64,000 nucleotides of DNA, from assembly GCA_963771905.1 (NCBI GenBank), contig CAVYVI010000009.1:434001-498000 (forward strand). The letters run 5' to 3'. Each line of letters begins with the position of its first letter. Positions within the stretch are counted from its first letter, which is position 1. This document shows, piece after piece, positions 46,085-54,507 of this stretch. The notes under the pieces were generated by a model, which was given only the letters and a program-made list of their open reading frames with translations, did not search any database and was not told the origin of the DNA. The stretch is from Palsa-147 sp963771905 (lineage in GTDB: Bacteria > Acidobacteriota > Terriglobia > Acidiferrales > UBA7541). The translations under genes were made by a program, and so were the position numbers.

Positions 46085-47158
46085 CTAGCCGGTGGCAAAT
46101 GCTCGCCGAAGGGCAACCATCCACGATTCCGTGAATCGCTTCGAAACTGCGGCGTCGGGGACTAGCACATCGAAGCCGTGATACGCGCCTGGAATTACAT
46201 GGAGTTCCGTCGGAACTCCGGCATTGATCAGGCGGCGGGCGTATTCGACATCTTCATCCACAAACAGATCGAGAGCGCCGACGCCGATGAATGCGGGAGG
46301 AAGCCCGGCGAGATTTTCGACGCGCGCAGGAACCGCGCCTGCCGGAACCGTAGGCGAGCCGGCCGGGACGCCGAGGAAAGAGGTCCAGGCGAAACGATTC
46401 GACTCTGCGTTCCAAATGAACTGCCCGATAGATGGCGGAGGTTGGCGCGTGCTGCCGGTTCGATCGTCGAGCGCCGGATAAATCAGCAACTGAAATAGGA
46501 CGGGAATTTCGCGGCGATCGCGCGCGGCAATGGCGAGTTGCGCGGAATGGCCGCCACCGGCGCTTTCTCCGCCTATGGCGATGCGTTTGCGATCCACGCC
46601 GAGTTCGTCAGAATTTTTGTAGAGCCAGCTCAGCGCGGTGTAATTATCTTCGAGCGATCCCGGGAAATGAGTTTCCGGCGCGAGGCGATAGTCGACCGAA
46701 ACGACCAGGCATCCGCAATTCTGCGCCACTGCTTGCAGAAACGGATTGAATTGTCCGGCGAAGCCGGCGACATACCCGCCGCCATGAACATGCAGAAATG
46801 CGGGGCGCCCCTTCGTGCCCGGAGCCGGATCGACAATCACCAGGCGCAAGTCCGGGGCGCCCGATGGACCGGGGATGTGCCGTTCAAATGGCTGCGGCGC
46901 CGGCGCAGGCAGCGGAGGCATCGCCGGCCATTTGCGTCCGGCAACGAGAGTTTCGCTGGTGAAGCTCTGAGTGGGAAATGGGAATTTCTTGATTGCGTCA
47001 AGCAACTCCGGATCGACCATTGCATAGGGGTCCGCCCCCGCGGCAGGCGCAAGCGCCTGCCGGGCGACGGCGGAGCGCAGCAATTCCGGCGCAAGGCCGA
47101 TCCCAATTCCCGCCGCTAAACCGCTGCGAACAAAATCACGCCTGGTGAACCTATTCAT
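46085..47158 (-). CDS. Exported alpha/beta hydrolase (HSL-family esterase)
   Basis: 357 residues. A Tat-type signal (TRRDFVRSGLAAGIGIGLAP) precedes the hydrolase domain. Oxyanion-hole HGGG near residue 123 (FLHVHGGGYVAGF), nucleophile Ser in GGESAGGG near 197, and late Asp/His in ALDLFVDED and GAYHGFD complete the triad. Hormone-sensitive-lipase group esterases cleave short-chain acyl esters. Located upstream of a YCII gene and an ABC permease on the same strand. Confidence 0.9.
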   Translation of the reverse strand: MNRFTRRDFVRSGLAAGIGIGLAPELLRSAVARQALAPAAGADPYAMVDPELLDAIKKFPFPTQSFTSETLVAGRKWPAMPPLPAPAPQPFERHIPGPSGAPDLRLVIVDPAPGTKGRPAFLHVHGGGYVAGFAGQFNPFLQAVAQNCGCLVVSVDYRLAPETHFPGSLEDNYTALSWLYKNSDELGVDRKRIAIGGESAGGGHSAQLAIAARDRREIPVLFQLLIYPALDDRTGSTRQPPPSIGQFIWNAESNRFAWTSFLGVPAGSPTVPAGAVPARVENLAGLPPAFIGVGALDLFVDEDVEYARRLINAGVPTELHVIPGAYHGFDVLVPDAAVSKRFTESWMVALRRAFATG

Positions 47159-47198
47159 CGTTGACTCCCGTTCCTGAAATTGAAGCGTCTCTTTTCGG

Positions 47199-47753
47199 TC
47201 ATTGCTTCAGGTAATGAAGCAGAACACTTCCTGATGACTTAAAAACCCTGGACTCCACAAGTTTTAATTGTAATTTCTCCAGGCTAATACCTTCGAACAA
47301 CCGTTTCCCTTTTCCTGCAAGTACCGGCATAACGACAAAACGAAATTCGTCAACCAGGCCGAGCGCTATAAGTTGTGAAGGAATATCCGCGCCGCCGACT
47401 AAAATATTTTTGCCTGGCTCCTGTTTCAATTTAAGTATTTCGTCCTGCAGATTGGTGCGAACAATTCTCGTATTGTCTCCTTCAGCGCTCGCTAATGATC
47501 GTGAGAAAACAACCTTCTTTTTGGAGACAAACGCCTCGGCAAAATCTTTATCTACTTTGGTCTCCGAATCGCTTTTGGCGATATCCGGCCAATAAGGAAC
47601 CATCAATTCGTAGGTCTTACGCCCATAGACGAACAGGCCAGCATCTCGGACGAGGTTTGTGAAATATTCCATTAGTTCTTCATCGGGGCCTCCGTGGGTG
47701 TGGTCGCAGCAGCCATCTAACGTAATGTTGATTGCGTAGATTACCTTTCTCAT
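47199..47753 (-). CDS. RibD C-terminal/DHFR-fold reductase family protein
   Basis: 184 residues. Start (RKVIYAINITLDGCCDH) and VYGRKTYELMVPYWP are typical of the RibD_C group of NAD(P)H-dependent reductases; GGADIPSQLIALGLVDEFRF is the dinucleotide-side motif. Noticeably more AT-rich than its neighbours, with Lys- and Ile-rich content, and resembles Bacteroidetes versions, so horizontal transfer is likely. Substrate unknown; these genes often sit with YCII proteins and ECF sigma factors. Confidence 0.88.
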   Translation of the reverse strand: MRKVIYAINITLDGCCDHTHGGPDEELMEYFTNLVRDAGLFVYGRKTYELMVPYWPDIAKSDSETKVDKDFAEAFVSKKKVVFSRSLASAEGDNTRIVRTNLQDEILKLKQEPGKNILVGGADIPSQLIALGLVDEFRFVVMPVLAGKGKRLFEGISLEKLQLKLVESRVFKSSGSVLLHYLKQ

Positions 47754-47853
47754 TTGGTTACGCCTCCCTCGTATGTATCAGTGTCTGTAAGGCCCTGCGC
47801 ACTGGATCGTGCACCTTATAGTCGTCAAGGATGTACCATCACGGCGCGAATGT

Positions 47854-48450
47854 TTACATGCTTCCGGTTAGGACTGCGCCCGCGCGCTCGTAATTGATGA
47901 TAATGACGCCCTTCGGGGTGACTGTGCTTTCCGTCACCTTGAACGCCGCCGGGATCGTGCCATCGGCAAACAATTTCTTCCCAGCGCCCAACGTAACCGG
48001 AAATATCTTCAGCCATAGGGCGTCGACCAGATCATGCTTCAGCAGGGTCTGAACCAGATTCCCGCTTCCCCACACGTGCAGGTTCGGCCCGTCCTGCTTC
48101 TTGATTTCAGCGATTTTTTTCGCGATGTCGCCGCTCAGAAACACGGTCGGCTTCCATTCGGAAGAAGTAATGGTGTTCGAGGCCACGTACTTGGTCGCAG
48201 TCTGGGCCTCCGGCCAAATGTCGGCATGTTGCGGCCAGAATGCTGCGAACATTTCAAATGTCTTCCGCCCGAGCAAGACGTCAGCCGGCGCCCTCATCTG
48301 TTTTTTCATGGCCGCGCCTTCTGCGGCGTCGCCATGCGGCACGGTCCAGCCGCCATACTCGAAGCCGCCGCTGGTGTCTTCCTTGGGTCCGCCAGGAGCT
48401 TGAATGACTCCATCAAGGGAGACAAATTCAAGTACGTTGATTTTTCTCAT
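47854..48450 (-). CDS. RibD C-terminal/DHFR-fold reductase family protein
   Basis: 198 residues. Start NVLEFVSLDGVIQAPGGP, LLGRKTFEMFAAFWP and HVWGSGNLVQTLLKHDLVDA are standard family motifs. GC-rich, unlike the paralogue at 47199, so the two were not made by a recent duplication. It lies in the ECF42/YCII neighbourhood. Exact reaction unknown. Confidence 0.88.
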   Translation of the reverse strand: MRKINVLEFVSLDGVIQAPGGPKEDTSGGFEYGGWTVPHGDAAEGAAMKKQMRAPADVLLGRKTFEMFAAFWPQHADIWPEAQTATKYVASNTITSSEWKPTVFLSGDIAKKIAEIKKQDGPNLHVWGSGNLVQTLLKHDLVDALWLKIFPVTLGAGKKLFADGTIPAAFKVTESTVTPKGVIIINYERAGAVLTGSM

Positions 48451-48621
48451 GACCGAGCTCCTTCGAGTCCTATCTGCTTTTATTTGATTTACGGGTGCCC
48501 CCGGTTCTCGATCAGCCAGGTAATGCCACTTGAACGCAGGGATGCTGACCTGGCTCGCGGCACCCGACGCCAGCCGTCAGGCCGGCATCGCCGGCAGTGT
48601 TGTCACTGCCGCTGAGTTGTT

Positions 48622-48969
48622 TCAGTCGGGTATTCCAAACGGGCGCACTTCCACCGGCGCCCGGCAGGCGACCACCGCCTTGCGCCCCCACGCTAGCGCC
48701 TCGTCCAGGTCAGCGGCTTCCAGCACCCAAAAACCGCCGATGTGCTCCTTGGTCTCCAGGTACGGGCCGTCGGTGGCGAGCACCTTCCCATCGGGCTGCG
48801 CCCGCAGCGACTTCGCCTCGCGGACGGGGGTGAGGCCGCCCGCGAAAATCCGGACACCGGCAGCCACCATCTCCTCGTTGAGCACGTCGATATCGCGCAT
48901 CGTCGCTTCCGTCTCGGTGGACGGATCGAAATCGTCGGGGTGGTGAATAGCAACCAAATAGTTCGGCAT
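48622..48969 (-). CDS. YCII-related (DGPF-type) protein
   Basis: 115 residues from the ATG at 48969, behind AAAGGGAG. Family marker ATDGPYLETKEHIGGFWVLE. Promoter-like TGTCGA with CGTC spaced by 17 lies about 60-90 bp upstream, which places it under the ECF42 sigma factor encoded 0.8 kb away. Probably a small ferredoxin-fold protein of unknown reaction. Confidence 0.9.
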   Translation of the reverse strand: MPNYLVAIHHPDDFDPSTETEATMRDIDVLNEEMVAAGVRIFAGGLTPVREAKSLRAQPDGKVLATDGPYLETKEHIGGFWVLEAADLDEALAWGRKAVVACRAPVEVRPFGIPD

Positions 48970-49027
48970 TTGATTTCTCCCTTTCCTGTAACGGTCTTCC
49001 GGCCGGGCGGTTGCCCTGCCTTCACTA

Positions 49028-49058
49028 CATAGACGAACGGCCGGACCGAAATTCGACA
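49028..49058 (-). promoter_or_regulatory. ECF42-type promoter P1
   Basis: On the minus strand TGTCGA, exactly 17 bases, then CGTC. This is the bipartite motif reported for ECF42 sigma factors (TGTCGA at -35, CGA/TC at -10). The -10 lies about 58 bp before the YCII gene start at 48969. Confidence 0.75.
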
Positions 49059-49075
49059 AAGCGCGGAGAGCTTTT

Positions 49076-49504
49076 TTATTGCTTCATCTCATCGGCTACG
49101 TCGTCGCCGAACCTCTTTCGGATCTCCTTTTGGGTCTCGGGATCGAAGTCGGTTAAGTCAAACAGCCGGCGGACCTCGACTACCATTTCGTTATCCTTTG
49201 CCGGGATGCGCGAGGCCCATTCGAGCGCCTCTTCGCGCGACTTCACCTGAATAATCCAGAAGCCGCCGATCACTTCCTTCGTTTCGGGAAACGGGCCGTC
49301 GGTGACTTTCGACTTTCCGTCTTTGAAGGTCACGCGCGCGCTCATCGTCGCGGGCGGGGTCAGCCCGTCGAGCGCGAGCAGCACGCCGGCTTTCCCTAGT
49401 TCCTCGTTGTACTTGCCCATTTCCTCCATTTCTTTGAAGTCGGGTACCCAGCCGGGTTTCGCGGTTTCGTAGACTTTCGGAAAGTGGATCATCATGAAGC
49501 GCAT
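49076..49504 (-). CDS. YCII-related DGPF protein
   Basis: 142 residues with AAGGAGAAGA ahead of the ATG. Contains the exact DGPF motif (VTDGPFPETKEVIGGFWIIQ). C-terminal extension of about 25 charged residues beyond the core. Two TGTCGA/CGAC promoters stand upstream at 49638-49668 and 49745-49775. Its linkage to an ECF42 sigma factor is the classic arrangement. Reaction unknown. Confidence 0.92.
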   Translation of the reverse strand: MRFMMIHFPKVYETAKPGWVPDFKEMEEMGKYNEELGKAGVLLALDGLTPPATMSARVTFKDGKSKVTDGPFPETKEVIGGFWIIQVKSREEALEWASRIPAKDNEMVVEVRRLFDLTDFDPETQKEIRKRFGDDVADEMKQ

Positions 49505-49637
49505 TTTCTTCTCCTTGAGTGTTGTGCGGACACCGTGTCAGGGCCGCTACTTTTATATAAGGGCTTGGACCGCGCTGGGCCTGGAAAGTTGCGAGGCGCC
49601 CGTTTCGTGTCCGCTGTCGCGCGGTGCGGCTCCACTT

Positions 49638-49668
49638 ACTAGTCGAACGGGGTGATGGGGAATCGACA
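49638..49668 (-). promoter_or_regulatory. ECF42-type promoter P3
   Basis: Minus-strand TGTCGA, 17 bases, CGAC, followed by TAGTAAG. About 134 bp upstream of the DGPF gene at 49504. Same spacing as P1 and P2. Confidence 0.65.
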
Positions 49669-49744
49669 CGCGATTTGCAGATTCCTCGTGTCGCGTATCA
49701 CCCGGGAAACACTTTCTGGCGGGCCGGTTGCCCGGCCTTCACCA

Positions 49745-49775
49745 TATAGTCGAACGGTCCCACCTGAATTCGACA
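49745..49775 (-). promoter_or_regulatory. ECF42-type promoter P2
   Basis: Minus-strand TGTCGA, 17 bases, CGAC, followed by TATATGG. It lies 15 bp behind the sigma-factor stop and about 240 bp ahead of the DGPF gene. The bases just after it match those after P1 (GTGAAGGC, GGGCAACCG) and here form a 6-bp stem GGCCGG/CCGGCC with a GCAA loop. Confidence 0.7.
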
Positions 49776-49789
49776 GGTCGTCGAGGTTT

Positions 49790-51058
49790 TTATTCTAGCT
49801 GTCGAATCCGCTCTTGCAGGAATTGCCGCTCTGGTTCCTGTTGGGTCAGGGCCAGAGCTTTCTCATAAGCGGACCGAGCCTCAGCTGTCCTGCCGAGCCT
49901 GCGGCACATATCGGCACGGGCGGAATGCGCCAGATAATAATCGGCCAGTTCGCCATGTTCCAGCACCGCGTCGATCTGCGCCAGGCCGGCCGCCGGACCA
50001 TCGCGCATGGCAATTGCCACAGCGCGATTGAGCTGCACCACGGGCGAAGGCTGAATTCGTACCAACTGGTCGTAAAGCGCAACAATCTGCCGCCAGTCGG
50101 TTACAGCGACCGATTCCGCCCCCGCATGAACGGCCGCAATCGCAGCCTGCAGTGTGTAGGAGCCGAAGCGGCGGGACTGCAGGGATTTCTCCAGCAATGC
50201 AACCCCCTCCGCGATCTGCTCCCGGTTCCAGAGCGAGCGATCCTGGTTCTCCAGCAAAATCAGCTCTCCAGTCGGCGATGTTCTCGCGGCGCGACGGGAT
50301 TCGTGTAGCAACATCAGGGACAGCAGCCCCATGACTTCCGGCTCTGGCTGGAGTTCGGCCAGCAACCGGCCCAATCGAATCGCTTCGCCAGTCAGCTCGG
50401 CCCGCGTTACTTCCGCTCCCGCCGCAGCGGAGTAGCCCTCATTAAATACGAGGTAGACGACCTGAAGCACCGCGCCGAGTCGCTCCGGCAATTCCTGCGG
50501 TGTCGGCACTTCGTACCGAATCGGTGTGTCTCGAATCTTTGCCTTTGCGCGCACTATGCGCTGCGCCAGCGTGCGTGGAGTGGTGAGGAACGCCTTGGCG
50601 ATCTCCTCGGTGGTCAGCCCGCACACCTCACGCAAGGTGAGCGCAACGTGCGCTTCCGGCGCGAGAGACGGATGACAGCAAGTAAAAATCAGGCGCAGCC
50701 GATCATCCTCAAGGCCATCATCCTCAAGGCTGTCCTCTTTACTGGACGTTTCCGCGGAACTCGATTGCGCTTCGAGATATCGCACGAGCTCGTCTTGCGA
50801 CGCATCAAATCTTGCCCGTCGACGCAGAGTATCAATGGCTTTGAATCGGGCCGTCGAAATCAACCATGGTCGCGGGTTGCCGGGTACTCCACTTCTCGGC
50901 CACAGGCTCAGAGCAGCCGCAAAGGCTTCGTGCATCGCCTCCTCGGCAAGATCAAAATCACCGAGCAAGCGGATCAGAGTTGCCAGGATTCGTCTCGAAT
51001 CCACGCGATAAAGGGAGTCGAGCAATTCGCGTATCTGCTCGGTGGAACGCTCGGACAT
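49790..51058 (-). CDS. ECF42-group RNA polymerase sigma factor with TPR extension
   Basis: 422 residues. Sigma2 at about 8-75 (GDFDLAEEAMHEAFAAAL, NPRPWLISTARFKAIDTLRR), sigma4 at about 125-180 (LTLREVCGLTTEEIAKAFLT). The remaining 230 residues are a TPR-like extension (NEGYSAAAGAE, PVVQLNRAVAIAMRDG, SAYEKALALTQQEP), the hallmark of ECF42. This group has no classical anti-sigma factor and the extension is required for activity; partners are DGPF proteins, three of which lie downstream. It should direct transcription from the three TGTCGA/CG(A/T)C sites found here. The inducing signal is unknown. Confidence 0.93.
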   Translation of the reverse strand: MSERSTEQIRELLDSLYRVDSRRILATLIRLLGDFDLAEEAMHEAFAAALSLWPRSGVPGNPRPWLISTARFKAIDTLRRRARFDASQDELVRYLEAQSSSAETSSKEDSLEDDGLEDDRLRLIFTCCHPSLAPEAHVALTLREVCGLTTEEIAKAFLTTPRTLAQRIVRAKAKIRDTPIRYEVPTPQELPERLGAVLQVVYLVFNEGYSAAAGAEVTRAELTGEAIRLGRLLAELQPEPEVMGLLSLMLLHESRRAARTSPTGELILLENQDRSLWNREQIAEGVALLEKSLQSRRFGSYTLQAAIAAVHAGAESVAVTDWRQIVALYDQLVRIQPSPVVQLNRAVAIAMRDGPAAGLAQIDAVLEHGELADYYLAHSARADMCRRLGRTAEARSAYEKALALTQQEPERQFLQERIRQLE

Positions 51059-51503
51059 GACGACGACCTTAGCAAAACCAGCTACGCCGAATCAATTTGG
51101 CAAACGGCGGATCGATGCAAAGTGCCCAGGTCGTGACTCTGAAATCTGGACAACAGAACGCTTCCTCGGTTGACTCAAAATCGCCAATGTACTCATTTGA
51201 GCTTCGCACAAGCTCAACACTACCGCGTTGCTATCGAGTCACGGGCAACCCGGAAGTAATGCAAACGGCGGAGGCATTCGCGAGGATGCCGTCGGGACGA
51301 GAATCGTGCAAAACTCCGTCGCTTGCTACTCCCTCCACTGCGGCCTAAGCGCGGCGCCTACGGCGTCGCAGGACTCCGTTCCGAGAGTGGGCAGCATACG
51401 CAGAGATGCGTTAGTGGCTAAACCGCTGGTGAGCAAACCGCGGCGAAGAATTTGTCGGCCTGGTGCCAGCCGTAGAAACCTATGCAAAACGAGTTACGGC
51501 GCA
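51059..51503. repeat. Gap with dispersed repeat (copy 2 at about 51258-51395), no gene
   Basis: The central part repeats 41396-41520 (ATGCAAACGGCGG, CCTCCACTGCGGCCT, GCGTCGCAG). Just before it CCCGGAAGTAAT matches the other dispersed element. No open frame here has family support. Confidence 0.5.
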
Positions 51504-51707
51504 TTACGCGGGAGATTTCAGGGAAGGCCGTTCATATCCCGGGCATGCGCGGATTGGCAGAGCTGGATATTTCGGGTATTGGGGTTCGGTGAAGGAGCGG
51601 CGGCAAAGGACAAACGTCGAGCCGCGCTCGGAAACTATTCTTTGCGCGTGAAGACAGTCGGCGCAGAGGCCCGCGCTGTTTCGCTCATCGTCGCTCGGCG
51701 AGGCCAT
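51504..51707 (-). CDS. Small conserved four-cysteine protein
   Basis: 67 residues. CADCLHAQRIVSERGSTFVL then C, PKYPALPIRACPGY near the end: four Cys in a CxxC...C...C pattern suggesting a zinc or iron-sulfur knuckle. I recognise this as a small conserved bacterial family without known function. The start overlaps the stop of the upstream ABC exporter in a TAATG sequence, so it is translationally coupled to it. No other Cys ligands nearby. Confidence 0.75.
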   Translation of the reverse strand: MASPSDDERNSAGLCADCLHAQRIVSERGSTFVLCRRSFTEPQYPKYPALPIRACPGYERPSLKSPA

Positions 51708-53665
51708 TACGACTGGCGGCCGCGCAGAAGTTCCGCGGCGCGCGCGCCGTCGTTTTCGGTGTCTGCGGCGCGGTTTTCATCCTTCGCGAGACCGCTCGGA
51801 ATCGTGTCGCCCTCGCCGGGCGCGAGAAAGAGATTCGATTCAAGGCCGTGTTGCTTGGTGTAGAGATCGAAGTAACGCCCGCCGAGAGCGTAGAGCGTTT
51901 GGTGGGTGCCGCGTTCGATGATGCGGCCGGCTTCGATGACGAGAATCTGATTGGCGCGGCGAATCGTCGAGAGACGATGCGCGATCACAAACGTGGTCCG
52001 GCCGCGCATGAGATACGACAATCCCTGCTGGATGAGCGCTTCGGATTCGGAATCGAGGCTCGAGGTCGCCTCGTCGAGAATGAGAATCCGCGGATCGGCC
52101 AGAATCGCACGCGCGATCGAAATGCGCTGGCGCTGGCCGCCCGAGAGTTTGACGCCGCGTTCGCCGACCACCGTGTCGTATTTGTTTTCGAAGGTCTCCG
52201 CGAATTCGTCGACGCGCGCGATGCGGCAAGCGGCGAGAAGCTCGTCTTCGGTCGCGTCAGGGCGCGAGAATCCGACGTTCTCGCGAATGGTGCCGTCGAA
52301 GAGAAACGTATCCTGGAGAACGACGCCGAGCTGCGTGCGATAACTGTCGAGCCGCACGGTCGAGAGGTCGGTGCCATCAACGAGAACGCGGCCGGTGGCC
52401 GGCGTGTGAAATGCCGCAGTCAAGCCGATGATGGTGGATTTACCCGCGCCGGACGGACCCACGAGCGCCGTCACCGTTCCCGGCTCTGCGGAAAAACTCA
52501 TGTCGTGCAGGACTTCCTTGCCTTCGGCGTAAGCGAAGCTCACATGATCGAAGGCGACTTCGCCGCGAATGACGGCGATGGCCGCGGTGCGGCGCGGGTC
52601 GGCGTCCTCGGGCTTTTCTTTCAGAAGCTCGCGCGTGCGTTCGAGCCCCGCCATACCTTCGGTGAGCTGGGTGCCGATGGCCACGATCTGCGCGATGGGC
52701 GCGACGAGCAATCCCAGGAAGGCGATGTAGGAAATCAAAGAGCCGGGCGTCATGGTGCCCGCAAAAATCCGCTTCGCGCCGAGATACATGATGAGCGCGC
52801 TGACGATGCCGATGAGCACCGTCGAAGACAGGCTCATCACCGAAGTGGCCGTCAGAGTCTTCAGAATGTTTTCGAGCAGGCGCTTCACGCCGCCGGCAAA
52901 AACATTTTCCTCGCGCTCCTCGGCGTGATAGCCCTTCACGACGCGCACGCCGGCGAGTGATTCCGTCAGGCGTCCGGTCACTTCCGCGTTCAATTTCGAG
53001 CGCGCGCGATAAATCGGACGAATCGTCCCGATGGCTTTATTGAGCGCCAGGGCAAAAACGGCGAGGATTGCAAAGGCCACGCCGGTCATGAAGGCGCTGA
53101 TGCGAAGCAGGAAGAAAAGCGCGAAGGTCGCGGTCATCAGGCTCCCCGCAAAGTCCACGAGGCCCGTGCCGATCAAATTTCGAAGTCCTTCGACGTCGTT
53201 CATGATGCGCGTGACGAGCGCGCCCGTCTTGTTGGCATCGTGAAACGAGACGGGCAGACGGCCCACGTGCGCCTGCACCTGGCGGCGAAGCTCGGCGATC
53301 ATGCGCTGCGCGGCCTTCGAGAGAAGCTGCGTCAGCGTGAAGGATGTGACGCCTTGAATCGCCGTCGCGCCGAGAATCGCGAGCATGATGGGAATCAGAA
53401 GTTGCGTCTGGTGCTTGCCGAGGACGTTGTCGAAAAATGGCTTGGAAGCCGCGGGAAGGACGAGTCCGGCGACGCGATTGATGACCATCAAGCCGAGTCC
53501 CAGGAGAAACAGACGGCGCTGCGGCTTGACGAAAACCCAGACTTCGGGAAACAGCTTGATGAGGCCGCCGATGCCGATCGGCTTGGTTGGCTTCGCGGGC
53601 GCGCCCGCGGCGGCCGATGGCGGCACGCGCGATACCGGCGCTGCTGTTGTGCTGGATTGGCTCAC
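51707..53665 (-). CDS. ABC exporter, fused permease/ATPase (MsbA-like)
   Basis: 652 residues. A Pro/Ala-rich cytosolic N-terminus of about 40 residues, six membrane helices (about 50-340), then the ATPase: Walker A GPSGAGKST, Q-loop LQDTFLFDGTIRENV, signature LSGGQRQRISIARAIL, Walker B ILILDEATSSLD and switch IAHRLST. A charged tail of about 45 residues follows. Works as a homodimer exporting lipid or a hydrophobic compound; lipid A flippase activity is possible but unproven. A small four-Cys protein is coupled downstream. Confidence 0.94.
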   Translation of the reverse strand: MSQSSTTAAPVSRVPPSAAAGAPAKPTKPIGIGGLIKLFPEVWVFVKPQRRLFLLGLGLMVINRVAGLVLPAASKPFFDNVLGKHQTQLLIPIMLAILGATAIQGVTSFTLTQLLSKAAQRMIAELRRQVQAHVGRLPVSFHDANKTGALVTRIMNDVEGLRNLIGTGLVDFAGSLMTATFALFFLLRISAFMTGVAFAILAVFALALNKAIGTIRPIYRARSKLNAEVTGRLTESLAGVRVVKGYHAEEREENVFAGGVKRLLENILKTLTATSVMSLSSTVLIGIVSALIMYLGAKRIFAGTMTPGSLISYIAFLGLLVAPIAQIVAIGTQLTEGMAGLERTRELLKEKPEDADPRRTAAIAVIRGEVAFDHVSFAYAEGKEVLHDMSFSAEPGTVTALVGPSGAGKSTIIGLTAAFHTPATGRVLVDGTDLSTVRLDSYRTQLGVVLQDTFLFDGTIRENVGFSRPDATEDELLAACRIARVDEFAETFENKYDTVVGERGVKLSGGQRQRISIARAILADPRILILDEATSSLDSESEALIQQGLSYLMRGRTTFVIAHRLSTIRRANQILVIEAGRIIERGTHQTLYALGGRYFDLYTKQHGLESNLFLAPGEGDTIPSGLAKDENRAADTENDGARAAELLRGRQS

Positions 53666-53734
53666 GCCTCTATTGTCTTATAACTTGCGGAGAATTGCTT
53701 GAGGCGCGGCCAGCGCTCCACGCGACGCTCCATT

Positions 53735-54136
53735 TCAGTGCGCGGCGGCCGCCACGCCCTGCTGTGCAAAGGTGATGTAATGCCCAGCCGGGTCCTTCAC
53801 GCCAAATTCCTTTGCGCCGTAGAAGGTCGTGCGCACCGGCATGGACACTTGCACACCTTCCATGGCATCGATGAACTCATCGACATTTTCCACGTCGATG
53901 TAGAGGAAGGTCGGCCCCTGCCGCACGGCGCGAGAAATTGCCGGAAAATCCTTGTCGGCGCTTGCGAAGGATTGATACATCAGCTCGACGCCATCTTTTT
54001 GAAGGGCCACGAAAGCGAGATTGTTTCCATCGGGAACTTCGATGGTTTTCTGGAAGCCGGCGCGTTCGGCCCAGAATTTCACGCAGGGCGCAAGATCTTC
54101 CGCGAAGAGCACCGCGGTAATTTTGTTGATTTTCAT
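53735..54136 (-). CDS. VOC-family (glyoxalase/bleomycin-resistance fold) protein
   Basis: 133 residues from the ATG at 54136 with GGAGAAAC ahead. Two beta-alpha-beta-beta-beta modules: KITAVLFAEDLAPCVKFWAE opens the first, GPTFLYIDVENVDEFIDAME the second, and FGVKDPAGHYITFAQ closes. Metal ligands are partly replaced, so it may be a binding rather than catalytic member. Faces away from the Cdd1-like gene; a roughly 86-bp divergent promoter region lies between. Confidence 0.88.
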   Translation of the reverse strand: MKINKITAVLFAEDLAPCVKFWAERAGFQKTIEVPDGNNLAFVALQKDGVELMYQSFASADKDFPAISRAVRQGPTFLYIDVENVDEFIDAMEGVQVSMPVRTTFYGAKEFGVKDPAGHYITFAQQGVAAAAH

Positions 54137-54222
54137 GTTGTTTCTCCTTGCCAAGCGAAGTAGTCTAAACTAGACTAGAGTGACCATAAGACATTTTCAC
54201 GTTCGCGTCAAGGAGGTTTTTC

Positions 54223-54507
54223 ATGCCAGCCACACAACGCCGACTGCAGGACTTGATCTCCATCGGGCCGGCCATGTTTCGCGATTTTGAACTCTTGGGC
54301 ATCCGCACGGTGGGGCAATTGGCGCGGCGCGACCCGCAGCGGCTTTACGAGAAGCTCTGCCGCATTACCGGACAGAGCATCGATATCTGCTGTCTGGATG
54401 TTTTCTGCTCGGCCGTGGCCCAGGCGCGGAATCCGATGCTTGCGGCGGAGAAATGCCAATGGTGGTATTGGAGCCGCAAGCGAAAGGCGCGCGATGGCCG
54501 GCGTTAA
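54223..54507 (+). CDS. Cdd1-like helix-hairpin-helix protein
   Basis: 94 residues. AAGGAGG lies seven bases ahead of the ATG. Two HhH-type turns (LISIGPAMFRDFELLGIRTV and GQLARRDPQRLYEKLC), then ICCLDVFCSAVAQA and KCQWWYWSRKRK, as in the pathogenicity-locus Cdd1 family. Role unknown; probable nucleic-acid or protein contact. Its last 14 bases overlap the PadR gene, so both are co-expressed. Confidence 0.85.
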   Translation: MPATQRRLQDLISIGPAMFRDFELLGIRTVGQLARRDPQRLYEKLCRITGQSIDICCLDVFCSAVAQARNPMLAAEKCQWWYWSRKRKARDGRR

